Positions 1 to 8,513 of a stretch of 64,000 bases of DNA are shown here, one piece after another; position 1 is the stretch's first letter; every line of letters begins with the position of its first letter. Position numbers and translations under genes: made by a program. The stretch lies in contig NZ_JARXVH010000006.1 in NCBI RefSeq assembly GCF_029892565.1, positions 310,001 through 374,000 on the forward strand, read 5' to 3'. The notes under the pieces are model-generated. The model had not been told where the DNA came from and ran no database searches. It saw only the letters and a program-made list of their open reading frames with translations. The stretch is from Streptomyces pseudovenezuelae. Lineage in GTDB: Bacteria > Actinomycetota > Actinomycetes > Streptomycetales > Streptomycetaceae.

Positions 1-1
1 C

Positions 2-238
2 GAGCGGTTCGCCGGCTTCCACGCCGTGCGCGCCGAACTCAAGGACGCCTACCGGCAGTTGCTCGCCGCGACCGAGGCCGGCGGCGCGCTCGCCAAGAGC
101 GAGCTGGATCTGCGTACGGACCTGTTGTTCGGGTTGATCGAGGGCGTCATCCTCGTGCACCGCTCGGACCCGGAGCGGCCGGTGTCGGCCTTTGCCGAAG
201 CGACCGCCGACGCGGCCCTGCGCATCGCCGGAATCTGA
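2..238 (+). CDS. C-terminal fragment of a probable TetR-family regulator
   Basis: The gene enters from the left edge, so only the last 78 codons are visible. They encode an all-helical segment ending in a leucine-rich helix (DLLFGLIEGVILVHRSDP) followed by a terminal helix, the pattern of the ligand-binding and dimerisation domain at the end of TetR-type repressors. The DNA-binding domain lies outside the window, so the family call rests only on this helical pattern. The gene stops about 250 bases before the cvn operon on the same strand. Its target and ligand cannot be judged. Confidence 0.5.
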   Translation, partial: ERFAGFHAVRAELKDAYRQLLAATEAGGALAKSELDLRTDLLFGLIEGVILVHRSDPERPVSAFAEATADAALRIAGI

Positions 239-490
239 CCTTCACTCGTCACGGTGAGTGGTTCTCGTACGCCTGTACCGCGTAACCGAACGTGTGCGAA
301 TCGCGGCTCTGCGTGTAAATGTGGCCGAGAGTACTCCTGTTGCGTGGGCGATTTCAGGTGCTTGCTGAATATGACACGGCGATGATCCGGTCGGACTAAG
401 CTCGCCCGCAGCGCACCGAGTTGAGATGTATTCGTGCGCTTGTTCCCCATATGTGCGACTCCCCCCGTCGATTCGTTTCAGAGGGCCTAC

Positions 491-2080
491 ATGGTGAGTG
501 TTCAATCCCCTCCCGGGCGCCGTGAACTTCCATACGCGCGCGTGCTGTTGCTGCCTGCCATAGTGATGGCCGCGGCGACCGGAGCAGCCGTCGCCGTGGT
601 GACCGAGCCGGCCCGCACGGCCGTCGGCTGGTGCGGCGCCGTCGCCACACTCCTGGTGATCGCGACGGCGGCCGAAGCGGTACGACGCGGCCGAGCCCTG
701 CGGAACCTGCGGGTCGAGAGCGGCCGTCACACTGCGTATCTGGAACGGCGGATCTCCCTGCACGAACAGGAGATGCTCCGCTTCGCTTACGAGATCGCGC
801 CCGCCGCGCTCCACCGGATGCGGGCCGGGAATTCCCCCGGAGAGGTGATTCGCCAACTCGGCGAGATCGACCCCTCCTTCGGCGAACTCCCCGAAGCGCA
901 GGTGCGGCTGCTGAAGACGGTGCTCGACATCATCGACCACGAGGAGGCCATGCGGGACTCCTCGCAGCGCTCCTTCGTCGACGTCGCCCGCCGCGTCCAG
1001 GCGATCGTCCACCAACAGGCAAAGGAACTCCGGGAGATGGAGGAGGACCACGGCCGCAACCCGGAGGTCTTCGACGACCTCCTGCGCATCGACCACGGCA
1101 CCGCGCTGATCGGCCGTCTCGCCGACTCCGTCGCCGTGCTCGGCGGCGGCCGCCCGGGCCGTCAGTGGCCGGCGCCGGTGACCCTCTACAGCACGCTGCG
1201 CGGTGCCATGTCCCGCATCCTGGAGTACCGGCGCATCTCGCTGGACTCCATCGCCCACGTCAACATCCGCGGCGTCTCCGTAGAGCCGGTCATCCACGCC
1301 TGCGCCGAACTCCTCGACAACGCCACGCGCTACTCGCCGCCGCAGACCAAGGTGCACGTCACCGCCACCGAGGTGCAGACCGGCATCGCCATCGAGATCG
1401 AGGACGCCGGTGTCAGCCTCAGCGAGGAGGCCCGCGCCAAGACCGAGTCCATGCTGGAGCGCGCCAAGGCCGGCGTCGACCTCCAGGACCTCGGCGAGTC
1501 CCCGCGCCTGGGCCTCGCCGTCGTGGGCCGCCTGTGCAAGGCGTACGACATGCAGATCTCGCTGCGCTCCTCGGCGTACGGCGGTGTCCGCGCCGTCCTC
1601 GTGGTGCCGCGCGTGATGATGACCACCGACCCCGCGCCCGGCCTCGCCCACGGCGTGGGCGCCAGCGCCTCACCCAAGCCCGAACTCGGCGCGCTCGAAG
1701 GTCCCAAGCGCGCGCCGAAGAAGCGGCGCCCCACCAGTCCGCGCATCCCGGCAGGCGTGTCCATGGAGGACGAGGTCCCCGAGGTCACCGAATGGACCGC
1801 CAACGGCCTGCCGCAGCGGCGCAGTCGGGTCAAGACCCCGCTGCACGTCCGGCTCGCCGAACAGGCCGCCATCGAACGGGCCGAGCGGGACGGCACCCCG
1901 ACCGTCTGGTCCACGCCCAAGGCGGAGCCCGAGCCGGAGAAGAAGGACGAACCCGAACCCGGCCTGTGGGTCGAGGCGTTCTGGGACGGACTCAAGGGCA
2001 CGCCGGACCCGTTCGACATCCCCCAGCCGACCAACGAGCCGGCCCGTGTTGAGGCCGACGACGAGAGGGACCACAAGTGA
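491..2080 (+). CDS. cvnA: CvnA-type orphan sensor histidine kinase
   Basis: First gene of a conservon operon; 529 aa from the ATG at 491, which has AGAGGG a few bases upstream. Two membrane helices lie at about residues 15-38 and 42-62. A linker carries the DHGTAL phospho-acceptor-like segment (His near residue 202). An HATPase domain follows with N-box ELLDNATRYSPP (about 273), a D-box around 303 and a glycine box LGLAVVGRL (about 340). The last 150 residues are proline- and charge-rich and probably disordered. In the family, CvnA works with CvnB, CvnC and the GTPase CvnD as a membrane-bound, G-protein-like switch controlling development. A weak TAAGCT -10-like hexamer lies at 397. A GTG at 434 is an alternative start. 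The stop overlaps cvnB by 4 bases. Confidence 0.92.
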   Translation: MVSVQSPPGRRELPYARVLLLPAIVMAAATGAAVAVVTEPARTAVGWCGAVATLLVIATAAEAVRRGRALRNLRVESGRHTAYLERRISLHEQEMLRFAYEIAPAALHRMRAGNSPGEVIRQLGEIDPSFGELPEAQVRLLKTVLDIIDHEEAMRDSSQRSFVDVARRVQAIVHQQAKELREMEEDHGRNPEVFDDLLRIDHGTALIGRLADSVAVLGGGRPGRQWPAPVTLYSTLRGAMSRILEYRRISLDSIAHVNIRGVSVEPVIHACAELLDNATRYSPPQTKVHVTATEVQTGIAIEIEDAGVSLSEEARAKTESMLERAKAGVDLQDLGESPRLGLAVVGRLCKAYDMQISLRSSAYGGVRAVLVVPRVMMTTDPAPGLAHGVGASASPKPELGALEGPKRAPKKRRPTSPRIPAGVSMEDEVPEVTEWTANGLPQRRSRVKTPLHVRLAEQAAIERAERDGTPTVWSTPKAEPEPEKKDEPEPGLWVEAFWDGLKGTPDPFDIPQPTNEPARVEADDERDHK

Positions 2081-2484
2081 TCCAGCAGCGAGCCAACTTC
2101 GACTGGATGCTCAAGGATCTCGCCGACGGAGTACCGGGCATCGAGATGATCGTGGTGCTCTCCGCCGACGGCCTGCGCATCGCTCGCTACGGAGGTGATC
2201 CCGACGCGGCCGACCGCGTCGCCGCGGCCTGTGCGGGGCTGCAGAGCCTGGCGGGTGCGGTGGCCCACGAGATCCCGGACAGCGACGGCCGGATGAAGCT
2301 GGTCATCATCGAGATCAACGGCGGCTACTTCTACCTGATGGCCGCGGGCGCCAACGCCTACCTCGCGGTCCTCTCCGACGTGGTCGCCGAACCCGGACTG
2401 ATGAGCAACCGCATGCGCGACCTCGTCGTGCGCATCGGAGCCCACCTCACCAGTCCGCCGAGGCGCAACGGGCAGACCGTATGA
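2077..2484 (+). CDS. cvnB: CvnB roadblock/LC7 protein
   Basis: A 135-aa single-domain roadblock/LC7 protein. The alternating strand-helix pattern VPGIEMIVVLSADGLRIA, then a long helix and a central strand pair MKLVIIEINGGYFYLMAAG, is typical. In bacteria these proteins act as GTPase-activating or scaffold partners of small Ras-like GTPases, here CvnD. The GTG start at 2077 overlaps the cvnA stop (GTGA) and its end overlaps cvnC, so translation is coupled. The usual family length is 130-140 aa. By analogy with the conservon model it should sit on the membrane-bound CvnA. Confidence 0.93.
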   Translation: MIQQRANFDWMLKDLADGVPGIEMIVVLSADGLRIARYGGDPDAADRVAAACAGLQSLAGAVAHEIPDSDGRMKLVIIEINGGYFYLMAAGANAYLAVLSDVVAEPGLMSNRMRDLVVRIGAHLTSPPRRNGQTV

Positions 2485-2909
2485 CTCCTCCGAAACGCCA
2501 ACGGCGATACCCCAAGGAAGAACCGCCCCTCAAACCCAAAGAGGGCAATGAGGGCAACGAGCGCAAAGAGGGCAAGCAGGGCGACGAGAAGGCGCCGGAA
2601 CGCCTGTACGTGGTCGCCGGACGGGACGGCGAGCGCGCCGACCTCGACCTGGTCACCCTCATCGTGGCGCACTCCGATCCGTCTCCCTCCTCCACGCCCG
2701 AGCAGACGACGATGCTCCGGCTCTGTTCCGCCCCGCTCTCGGTGGCCGAGCTCTCGGCGTATCTCAGCCTGCCGTTCAGCGTGGTGACCGTGCTGCTCAC
2801 CGAGATGCTGACGGCCGAGCTGGTGGTGGCGCGCGCCTCGATCGTCCGGCAGGCGCTCCCCGACCGTTCCCTTCTCGAAGCGGTGATGCATGGACTTCAA
2901 AGGCTCTGA
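2481..2909 (+). CDS. cvnC: CvnC, DUF742 protein
   Basis: 142 aa. The first 40 residues are a highly charged Lys/Glu/Asn tract made of near repeats of the type EGNEGNERKEGKQG. The rest is a DUF742 domain resembling a winged helix (APLSVAELSAYLSLPFSVVTVLL, a typical recognition helix pattern). DUF742 proteins always accompany CvnA, CvnB and CvnD; their biochemical role is not settled. The ATG at 2481 overlaps the cvnB stop (ATGA), and its own stop lies 20 bases inside cvnD, so the four proteins are probably made in fixed proportion. Confidence 0.92.
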   Translation: MTPPKRQRRYPKEEPPLKPKEGNEGNERKEGKQGDEKAPERLYVVAGRDGERADLDLVTLIVAHSDPSPSSTPEQTTMLRLCSAPLSVAELSAYLSLPFSVVTVLLTEMLTAELVVARASIVRQALPDRSLLEAVMHGLQRL

Positions 2910-3510
2910 CACCGTCCCCGGCCCACGCACCGAGGACCACCTGCCGCACACGGCCCAGGCCGCGGCGAAGATCGTGATCGTGGGCGGCTTCGGAGTCGGC
3001 AAGACGACCATGGTCGGCTCGGTCAGCGAGATCAGGCCGCTGACCACCGAGGAGACCATGACGCAGGCCGGCGTCGGGGTCGACGACAACTACGGCTCCG
3101 AGTCCAAGACGGCCACCACCGTCGCCATGGACTTCGGCCGCATCAGCATCACCGACCAACTGGTGCTGTACCTCTTCGGCACCCCGGGCCAGGAACGCTT
3201 CTGGTTTCTGTGGAACGGCCTGTTCGAGGGCGCGTTGGGCGCGGTCGTGCTGATCGACACCCGTCGGCTGGAGGTCAGCTTCGACGTGATAGGGCGCCTG
3301 GAGGAACGTGGTGTGCCGTTCGTCGTCGCCGTCAACTCCTTTCCGGACGGCCCCCGTTACCCCGTCGAGGATCTGCGCACCGCGCTCGACCTGGCGGAGG
3401 ACATCCCGATCATCGAGTGCGACGTGCGCCGTCGGGCCTCCAGCCGGGACGTCCTGATGACCCTCATGCGCTTCCTGCACTCGCTCGCCATGACGGGCGC
3501 GCTCACCTGA
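2890..3510 (+). CDS. cvnD: CvnD Ras-like GTPase
   Basis: 206-aa small GTPase of the conservon (MglA/ATP_bind_1-like) family. Visible motifs are the P-loop GGFGVGKTTMVGS (about residues 32-44), G3 as GTPGQERF, and a base-recognition loop AVNSFPDG that replaces the classic NKxD. It is the switch protein of the CvnA-B-C-D complex, expected to be released from or recruited to the membrane kinase according to nucleotide state. The start overlaps the end of cvnC by 20 bases. A 53-base gap separates it from the P450 gene, which is probably co-transcribed. Confidence 0.95.
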   Translation: MDFKGSDTVPGPRTEDHLPHTAQAAAKIVIVGGFGVGKTTMVGSVSEIRPLTTEETMTQAGVGVDDNYGSESKTATTVAMDFGRISITDQLVLYLFGTPGQERFWFLWNGLFEGALGAVVLIDTRRLEVSFDVIGRLEERGVPFVVAVNSFPDGPRYPVEDLRTALDLAEDIPIIECDVRRRASSRDVLMTLMRFLHSLAMTGALT

Positions 3511-3563
3511 CCCCCCGATTCCGTCCCACCCCCAGACAACGGATCCCTTTCGGAGCGACCACC

Positions 3564-5066
3564 GTGACGCCTGAACCCCACTCCCTCACCGGTACGGACG
3601 ACCCCGCGCTCGGCCCGCCGCCCGGCTGTCCCGCCCACAACCGCGGCCCCGGGGGACTGCACCGGCTCTACGGTCCCGAGGCGGAGGACCTGGCCTCCCT
3701 GTACGAGACGCTGCGCGAGGAACACGGCCCGGTGGCGCCCGTACTGCTCCACGACGACGTACCGATGTGGGTGGTGCTCGGGCACACCGAGAACCTGCAT
3801 GTGGTGCGTACGCCCTCGCAGTACTGCCGGGACAGCCGCATCTGGTCCCCGCTCCAGGAGGGCATGGTCAAGCCCGACCACCCGCTGATGCCGCACATCG
3901 CCTGGGAGCCCATCTGCTCCTACGCGGAGGGCGACGAACACCTGCGGCTGCGCGGCGCGGTCACCGGCGCGATCTCGACCATCGACCACCGCGGCACCCG
4001 CCGGCACATCAACCGCGCCACCCAGCGGCTGGTCAACCAGTTCTGCGAGAGCGGCCGCGCCGACCTCGTCAGCGACTTCGCCGAGCACCTGCCGATGGCC
4101 GTGATGTGCGAGATCCTCGGCATGCCCGAGGAGTACAACGACCGGATGGTGCAGGCCACCCGCGACATGCTCAGGGGCACCGAGACCGCGATCGCCAGCC
4201 ACGGCTACGTCCTCGGCGCGCTGCAACGGCTGACCGCGCGCCGGCGCCAGCAGCCCGAGGAGGACTTCGCCAGCCAGCTCATCGGCCACCCCGCCCGGCT
4301 CACCGACGACGAGGTCACCAAGCACCTCTGGGTCGTCCTCATGGCCGCGTACGAGGCCACCGTCAACCTCATCGCCAACGTGCTGCGCATGGTCCTGACC
4401 GACCCGCGCTTCCGGGCCCAACTCAGCGGCGGCCAGATGACGGTGCCCGAGGCGGTCGAGCAGTCCCTGTGGGACGAGCCGCCGTTCAGCACCGTCTTCG
4501 CCTACTACGCCAAGCACGACACGGAGTTGGGCGGCCAGCGCATCCGCAAGGGCGACGGACTGCTGTTCGGTATCGCGCCGGGCAACGTCGACCCGCGCGT
4601 CCGTCCCGACCTCGCCGCCAACATGCAGGGCAACCGGTCCCACCTCGCCTTCGGCGGCGGCCCGCACGAGTGCCCAGGCCAGGACATCGCCCGTGGCATC
4701 GCCGACACCGGTGTGGACGCGCTGCTGATGCGACTGCCGGACGTCCAACTCGACTGCGACGAGGAGGACTTGACCTGGACGCACTCGATCGCCTCACGGC
4801 ACCTGGTGGAGCTGCCGGTCTACTTCGAACCGAAGCCTCCGCAGGACATCATGCAGAAGCCGGGCCACGCCCCCGTCCCGCCGCAGCGGGCCACCTGGCA
4901 GGTCGGCTCCGTACAGACCGAGTCGTCGCCCCCGGTGGCCGTGGCGCCCGTCGTGGAACCGCAGCCGGTCGCCCCGCCGCCGCAGCAGCCGTACGTGCCG
5001 GCGCCGGAACCCGTCCGCGGGTTGAGCGCCTGGCAGCGCTTCCTGCGCTGGTGGCGCGGCTACTGA
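3564..5066 (+). CDS. cvnE: Cytochrome P450 of the conservon (CYP157-like, lacks ExxR)
   Basis: 500-aa class I P450. The GTG at 3564 is preferred because GGAG sits 8 bases upstream and the protein begins just before the conserved N-terminal region. The heme loop is FGGGPHECPG with the axial Cys at residue 370. The I-helix has MAAYEAT (260-266). In the K-helix the normally invariant ExxR is replaced by EQSLW (299-303), so the Arg is Trp. From memory, the Streptomyces CYP157 family is described as having exactly this substitution. After residue 425 the protein ends in a proline-rich tail. It closes the cvn operon and its last 7 bases overlap the convergent pseudouridine synthase gene. Substrate unknown; redox partners are not encoded nearby. 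Confidence 0.93.
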   Translation: MTPEPHSLTGTDDPALGPPPGCPAHNRGPGGLHRLYGPEAEDLASLYETLREEHGPVAPVLLHDDVPMWVVLGHTENLHVVRTPSQYCRDSRIWSPLQEGMVKPDHPLMPHIAWEPICSYAEGDEHLRLRGAVTGAISTIDHRGTRRHINRATQRLVNQFCESGRADLVSDFAEHLPMAVMCEILGMPEEYNDRMVQATRDMLRGTETAIASHGYVLGALQRLTARRRQQPEEDFASQLIGHPARLTDDEVTKHLWVVLMAAYEATVNLIANVLRMVLTDPRFRAQLSGGQMTVPEAVEQSLWDEPPFSTVFAYYAKHDTELGGQRIRKGDGLLFGIAPGNVDPRVRPDLAANMQGNRSHLAFGGGPHECPGQDIARGIADTGVDALLMRLPDVQLDCDEEDLTWTHSIASRHLVELPVYFEPKPPQDIMQKPGHAPVPPQRATWQVGSVQTESSPPVAVAPVVEPQPVAPPPQQPYVPAPEPVRGLSAWQRFLRWWRGY

Positions 5067-6013
5067 CCGTCCCAGTCACCGTAGGAGGACCAGGCTTCGA
5101 GGGTGCGCGTGCTCCGTAGCCGGTGCTCGACCCCCGTGACCGGATCGGTGAACTCCAGTGCCCGCGCCAGCAGTTGGAGCGGGCGCCGGAAGTCGCCGGC
5201 CGGCACGGGGTCGGCCACCTCGGGGTAGAGCGGGTCACCGAGGATGGGTACGCCGAGCCGGTTCATGTGCACGCGCAGCTGATGCGTCTGCCCCGTGGCG
5301 GGCAACAGCCGGTACCGCGCGATCCCGCGCTCAGCCCGCCGCTCCACCAACTCGACACGGCTCACGGCGTTCGGCTCGCCCTCGACCTCGTAGGCGGCCA
5401 GCACGCCCCGCTCCTTCACGATCCGACTGCGTACCGTTTGGGGCAGTTCGAGCCCGGAGGCATACGGCGCCACCGCCTCGTACTCCTTGCGCACTCGCTT
5501 GTCGCGGAACAGCGACTGGTACGCGCCCCGGTCCTCGGGCCGCACCGTGAACAGCACCAGCCCGGCGGTGAGCCGGTCCAGCCGGTGCGCGGCGCCGAGC
5601 GCGGGAATGCCCAACTCCCGGCGCAGCCGCGCCAGCGCGGTCTCGGTGACGTGGCTGCCGCGCGGGGTGGTGGCCAGGAAGTGCGGCTTGTCGGCGACGA
5701 CGAGGTGCTCGTCCCGGTACACGACGTCCAGCGCGAACGGCACGGGCACCTCGGCGGCCAACTCCCGGTGGAACCACACGAACATGCCCGGCACGTACGC
5801 CGCGTCCGGCGCCACGGCCCGCCCGTCGACCCCGACGACCTCCCCCGCGTCGAACATCCCGTCCACGATCCCGACGCCCGCCCCACTGAGCCGCTCCACG
5901 AGGTGCTCCCGAACGGTTGTCCAGGGTCCTTCGGGGGGCAGCTTCACGCGCACGGGGTCGATGCCCTGGCGTTGGGGGAGGGGGGAGGGTGGGATGCGGG
6001 GTTTGCGTTTCAT
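5060..6013 (-). CDS. RluA-family RNA pseudouridine synthase
   Basis: 317 aa. A small N-terminal S4-like RNA-binding segment (about 17-75) precedes the catalytic domain, whose motif HRLDRLTAG holds the catalytic Asp at residue 146. The later GQTHQLRVHM and GDPLYP blocks are also family hallmarks. These enzymes isomerise uridines in rRNA or tRNA; the exact target cannot be read from the sequence. The gene converges on the P450 gene and shares 7 bases with it. The N-terminal Lys/Arg/Pro-rich stretch is longer than in enterobacterial relatives. Confidence 0.92.
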   Translation of the reverse strand: MKRKPRIPPSPLPQRQGIDPVRVKLPPEGPWTTVREHLVERLSGAGVGIVDGMFDAGEVVGVDGRAVAPDAAYVPGMFVWFHRELAAEVPVPFALDVVYRDEHLVVADKPHFLATTPRGSHVTETALARLRRELGIPALGAAHRLDRLTAGLVLFTVRPEDRGAYQSLFRDKRVRKEYEAVAPYASGLELPQTVRSRIVKERGVLAAYEVEGEPNAVSRVELVERRAERGIARYRLLPATGQTHQLRVHMNRLGVPILGDPLYPEVADPVPAGDFRRPLQLLARALEFTDPVTGVEHRLRSTRTLEAWSSYGDWDGQ

Positions 6014-6359
6014 CAGGGGGTCAGCGTACGGGCGAGGTGGGCGGAGGCGGGATCAGGCGTACGGGGGCCGGTCGGGGCGCATCGGAATCAAGCGGCCGGA
6101 GACCGGTCGGGACGCGGGGAGCCGGCGCGCGGTACGCGATCGGCAGGGCGAGCGCCACGAGGAGTCCGCTCGCCCACTGGGGGCTGCGGGTTCGGCCGCA
6201 AGGCTGTCGCCGTGGAGCTGTATGACTCCGCCGCGTTCGCCGCGCGTGGATCGAGCCGCTCCCGGCCTGACTCGCTCCTGCACGAAAAGCTGCGACGACC
6301 AGTCACCCGCGCTGGGACAATCCAGGCCTTCGAGCCGACTCCGTCAACTGGAGGTGCCC
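6014..6359. other. 346-base gap with a short direct repeat, no gene recognised
   Basis: No reading frame here has a start, ribosome site and protein pattern that I trust. The only structure seen is a 13-base direct repeat (CCGGTCGGGGCGC at 6068 and CCGGTCGGGACGC at 6103, period 35). The gap should hold the promoters for the divergent genes at 6013 (minus) and 6360 (plus), but no clear -35/-10 pair could be assigned. Confidence 0.4.
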
Positions 6360-6893
6360 GTGGGCTCATTGGAGTTCATCTCCTCTCTGAAGTGGCCCAT
6401 CACGGTCCTGATCCTTGCCGTGGGTGCCTACTGGACGGTCAAACGGAATCAGGGTTTGAAGGTCGAGCTGAAACAGTTCCTGGCCACGCGGAACGTCCGC
6501 GCGGTGGTCGGCGGACAGGAACTCGAGTTCACACACGCAGAGGCTGCCGTGGCTCTCGCCGCTCAGCCGGATGAGCACCTGATGAGGCTGGAGGAGGAGT
6601 CAGGGGTGCGCACGTTGGCGACCACTTCGGAGGTCACCCGGCTCAGGCGAGGAGCGATTGAGGGGATCATGCGCGACGCAGCGGTATGGGGGTGGCGGGT
6701 GGGTCGGACAGGATCCGAGCGGCCGCCCAATCCTGTGATTCGGTGGACCGAGGACGGGGTGCCCGAGATTCACACCAGCCCGGAGCAGGCCGAGGCGGAG
6801 ACGAGGGGCCGGGACGAAGAGGTGTTTGAAAAGATCTTTTCGCAGTTCAAGACGCAGCGCCCCGCTTGGGAGGGCGACCCGGATACCCCGTGA
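6360..6893 (+). CDS. Small membrane-anchored protein, function unknown
   Basis: 177 aa from the GTG at 6360, with AGG 5 bases upstream; a GTG at 6354 is possible but would lie on top of the Shine-Dalgarno. One membrane helix at about residues 8-26 (LKWPITVLILAVGAYWTV), then a soluble part of about 150 residues rich in charged amino acids, expected in the cytoplasm because Lys/Arg follow the helix. No family recognised. GC content and codon use are slightly less extreme than in the neighbours, which may hint at a younger gene. It stands alone between divergent and downstream membrane proteins. Confidence 0.7.
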   Translation: MGSLEFISSLKWPITVLILAVGAYWTVKRNQGLKVELKQFLATRNVRAVVGGQELEFTHAEAAVALAAQPDEHLMRLEEESGVRTLATTSEVTRLRRGAIEGIMRDAAVWGWRVGRTGSERPPNPVIRWTEDGVPEIHTSPEQAEAETRGRDEEVFEKIFSQFKTQRPAWEGDPDTP

Positions 6894-7069
6894 CCCGCAG
6901 GGCACGGCCGGCCGACGGCATCTCCCTGTGCGATTGGGACGGTCTGCCGCGCTCGTCCAGCAGGATCCGGAGTTCTCACTCATCTGTGGTCAACATGGGC
7001 ACACCACCTCCATGCGTCACACATGAGGACGCATGATGCCCCCCTGCTCATCACGTCCTTGGGGGGACC

Positions 7070-7636
7070 ATGACTGACACTGTGCCGCCACCCATGCCCG
7101 ACTTCCCACCGCCCGCGCCCGAGCCGCCGGCTCCGAAGAAGTCGCGCACCCACCTGATCGTCATCGCCTCGGCCGCCGCGGTGATCGCCGCTGTCATCGG
7201 CACAGGGATCGTGGTCGTGCAGTCCGGAGACGACGACAGCAAGTCGGCCGCGGCCGGATCAACGTCGAGCGCCCCGGACGACGACACCGTGACCGCCGCC
7301 GCGGAGGAGCCGGACCCCTCGCCGGTGTACGACGAGGTCGACGCCGACGACTTCACGATCGAACTGCGCACCACCGCGCGGCAGTGCTTCGGGTCGGCAG
7401 GCTGCAATGTGACGGTCGAGCCGGACCTGACGTACCTGGGCGACAGTCAGGACATCGACCCGGACGCCGCGTACAGGATCACCTACGAGATCCACGGCGA
7501 CGAGTCGGGCCCGGTCATCGAGACGGCCGAACTGTCGGACCGGACAAGCCTGAACTACACGCCGTCTCTGATCAGCACAGCCTCGGCGGGTACGAACGTA
7601 TCCGTGGAGATCACCGCCATCGCGACCCAGGGGTAA
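7070..7636 (+). CDS. Membrane-anchored extracytoplasmic protein, function unknown
   Basis: 188 aa. A proline-rich cytoplasmic N-terminus (PPPMPDFPPPAPEPP) is followed by Lys/Arg, one membrane helix at about 28-49, an Asp/Ser/Thr-rich linker and a C-terminal domain with two Cys (CFGSAGC) that could form a disulfide outside the cell. The architecture matches many Streptomyces proteins with a Pro-rich tail and an external ligand or protein-binding domain. GGGGGGA lies just upstream of the ATG. The next gene encodes a protein of the same layout, so the two may be functionally linked. Confidence 0.75.
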   Translation: MTDTVPPPMPDFPPPAPEPPAPKKSRTHLIVIASAAAVIAAVIGTGIVVVQSGDDDSKSAAAGSTSSAPDDDTVTAAAEEPDPSPVYDEVDADDFTIELRTTARQCFGSAGCNVTVEPDLTYLGDSQDIDPDAAYRITYEIHGDESGPVIETAELSDRTSLNYTPSLISTASAGTNVSVEITAIATQG

Positions 7637-7756
7637 TGAGACGTCGCGGGCCGGGCCCGCAGCATTCCGTATCTGTCACGGGTTCGTCACGCACCGTACG
7701 AGCGGGGAGGCGGATCTGACACGGTGTCCCCTCAACTACGCATCAGGGGTCGCATC

Positions 7757-8446
7757 GTGTCCAACTCCGCATTTCCGCCGCCCGGTCAGCCGACATGGGC
7801 CGCCGGTCCACCACCGGGGAAGCGGCGGAACTGGAAGCTCATCGGCGGTGTCACCGCGGGCATCCTCGTCATCGGCGGCATCGGTTCTGCTTGCGGCAAC
7901 AAGACCGGCGGAAGTGGCAGCCCGACCACCACAACCGCCGGCAGCAGCGCCGAGACCGCCGACGAGACCAAGACCGTCCCCGACTTCGTCGGCATGGGTC
8001 TGCAATCCGCTCAAGACACCGCGCAGGAAGCCGGGTTCTACGACCTGAAGAGCCACGACTCCCTGGGCCGCGACCGCCACCAGATTCTCGACCGGGACTG
8101 GAAGGTCTGCTCCCAGAACGTGAAGGCAGGCAGCAGCGCGCCGACCGACACCCAACTCGACTTCGGTGCCGTCAAGCTCGACGAGACCTGCCCCGGCAAG
8201 GACCAGGCCGCGCCTTCGGCGGCCGGCGGGGCGATGCCGGACTTCAAGGGGAAGTCGGTCCAGGCCGCCCGCGACGCGCTCGACTCCAGCACGTCGATCA
8301 CCGTCAACGACGCGTCCGGCGACGGCAGGATCGTGCTCATCGGCTCGAACTGGCAGGTGTGCACCCAGAAGCCGGCCGCCGGGGCGAAGTTGAGCGGGCA
8401 GCCGGTCGTGTTCGGCGCGGTGAAGTTCGGCGAGGCCTGTCCGTAG
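7757..8446 (+). CDS. PASTA-domain membrane protein
   Basis: 229 aa from the GTG at 7757 (AGGGG 7 bases upstream). Pro-rich cytoplasmic N-terminus, membrane helix at about 27-45 ending in GSACG, a Ser/Thr-rich linker, then two PASTA-like repeats (about 72-135, PDFVGMGLQSAQDTAQEAGF, and about 152-229, PDFKGKSVQAARDALDS). Each repeat ends in a similar VC...C pattern, suggesting a disulfide per repeat. PASTA domains bind peptidoglycan fragments or beta-lactams, but here there is no kinase or transpeptidase domain. The Cys after the helix could make it a lipoprotein, though the N-terminus is long for a lipoprotein signal. Confidence 0.82.
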   Translation: MSNSAFPPPGQPTWAAGPPPGKRRNWKLIGGVTAGILVIGGIGSACGNKTGGSGSPTTTTAGSSAETADETKTVPDFVGMGLQSAQDTAQEAGFYDLKSHDSLGRDRHQILDRDWKVCSQNVKAGSSAPTDTQLDFGAVKLDETCPGKDQAAPSAAGGAMPDFKGKSVQAARDALDSSTSITVNDASGDGRIVLIGSNWQVCTQKPAAGAKLSGQPVVFGAVKFGEACP

Positions 8447-8454
8447 CAGCGTGG

Positions 8455-8493
8455 GATGCCCCGCCCGATGGACAGCGCAATGGGCGGGGCATC
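8455..8493. terminator. Perfect 12-bp hairpin between convergent genes
   Basis: GATGCCCCGCCC (8455-8466) pairs fully with GGGCGGGGCATC (8482-8493) around a 15-base loop. It lies 9 bases after the PASTA gene stop and 21 bases before the stop of the minus-strand permease, so it can end transcription from both sides. There is no U-run, as is usual for Streptomyces terminators. Confidence 0.8.
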
Positions 8494-8513
8494 GTCACGG
8501 CAGGGGAGGGTGG

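Noticed and set aside
434..490. GTG at 434 as the start of cvnA
   Set aside because: The extra 19 residues are not hydrophobic or conserved-looking, and a better-placed ribosome site precedes the ATG at 491.
3564..5066. P450 pseudogene because of the missing ExxR
   Set aside because: The frame is intact, the heme and I-helix motifs are normal, and the EQSLW replacement is, as recalled, a documented trait of CYP157.
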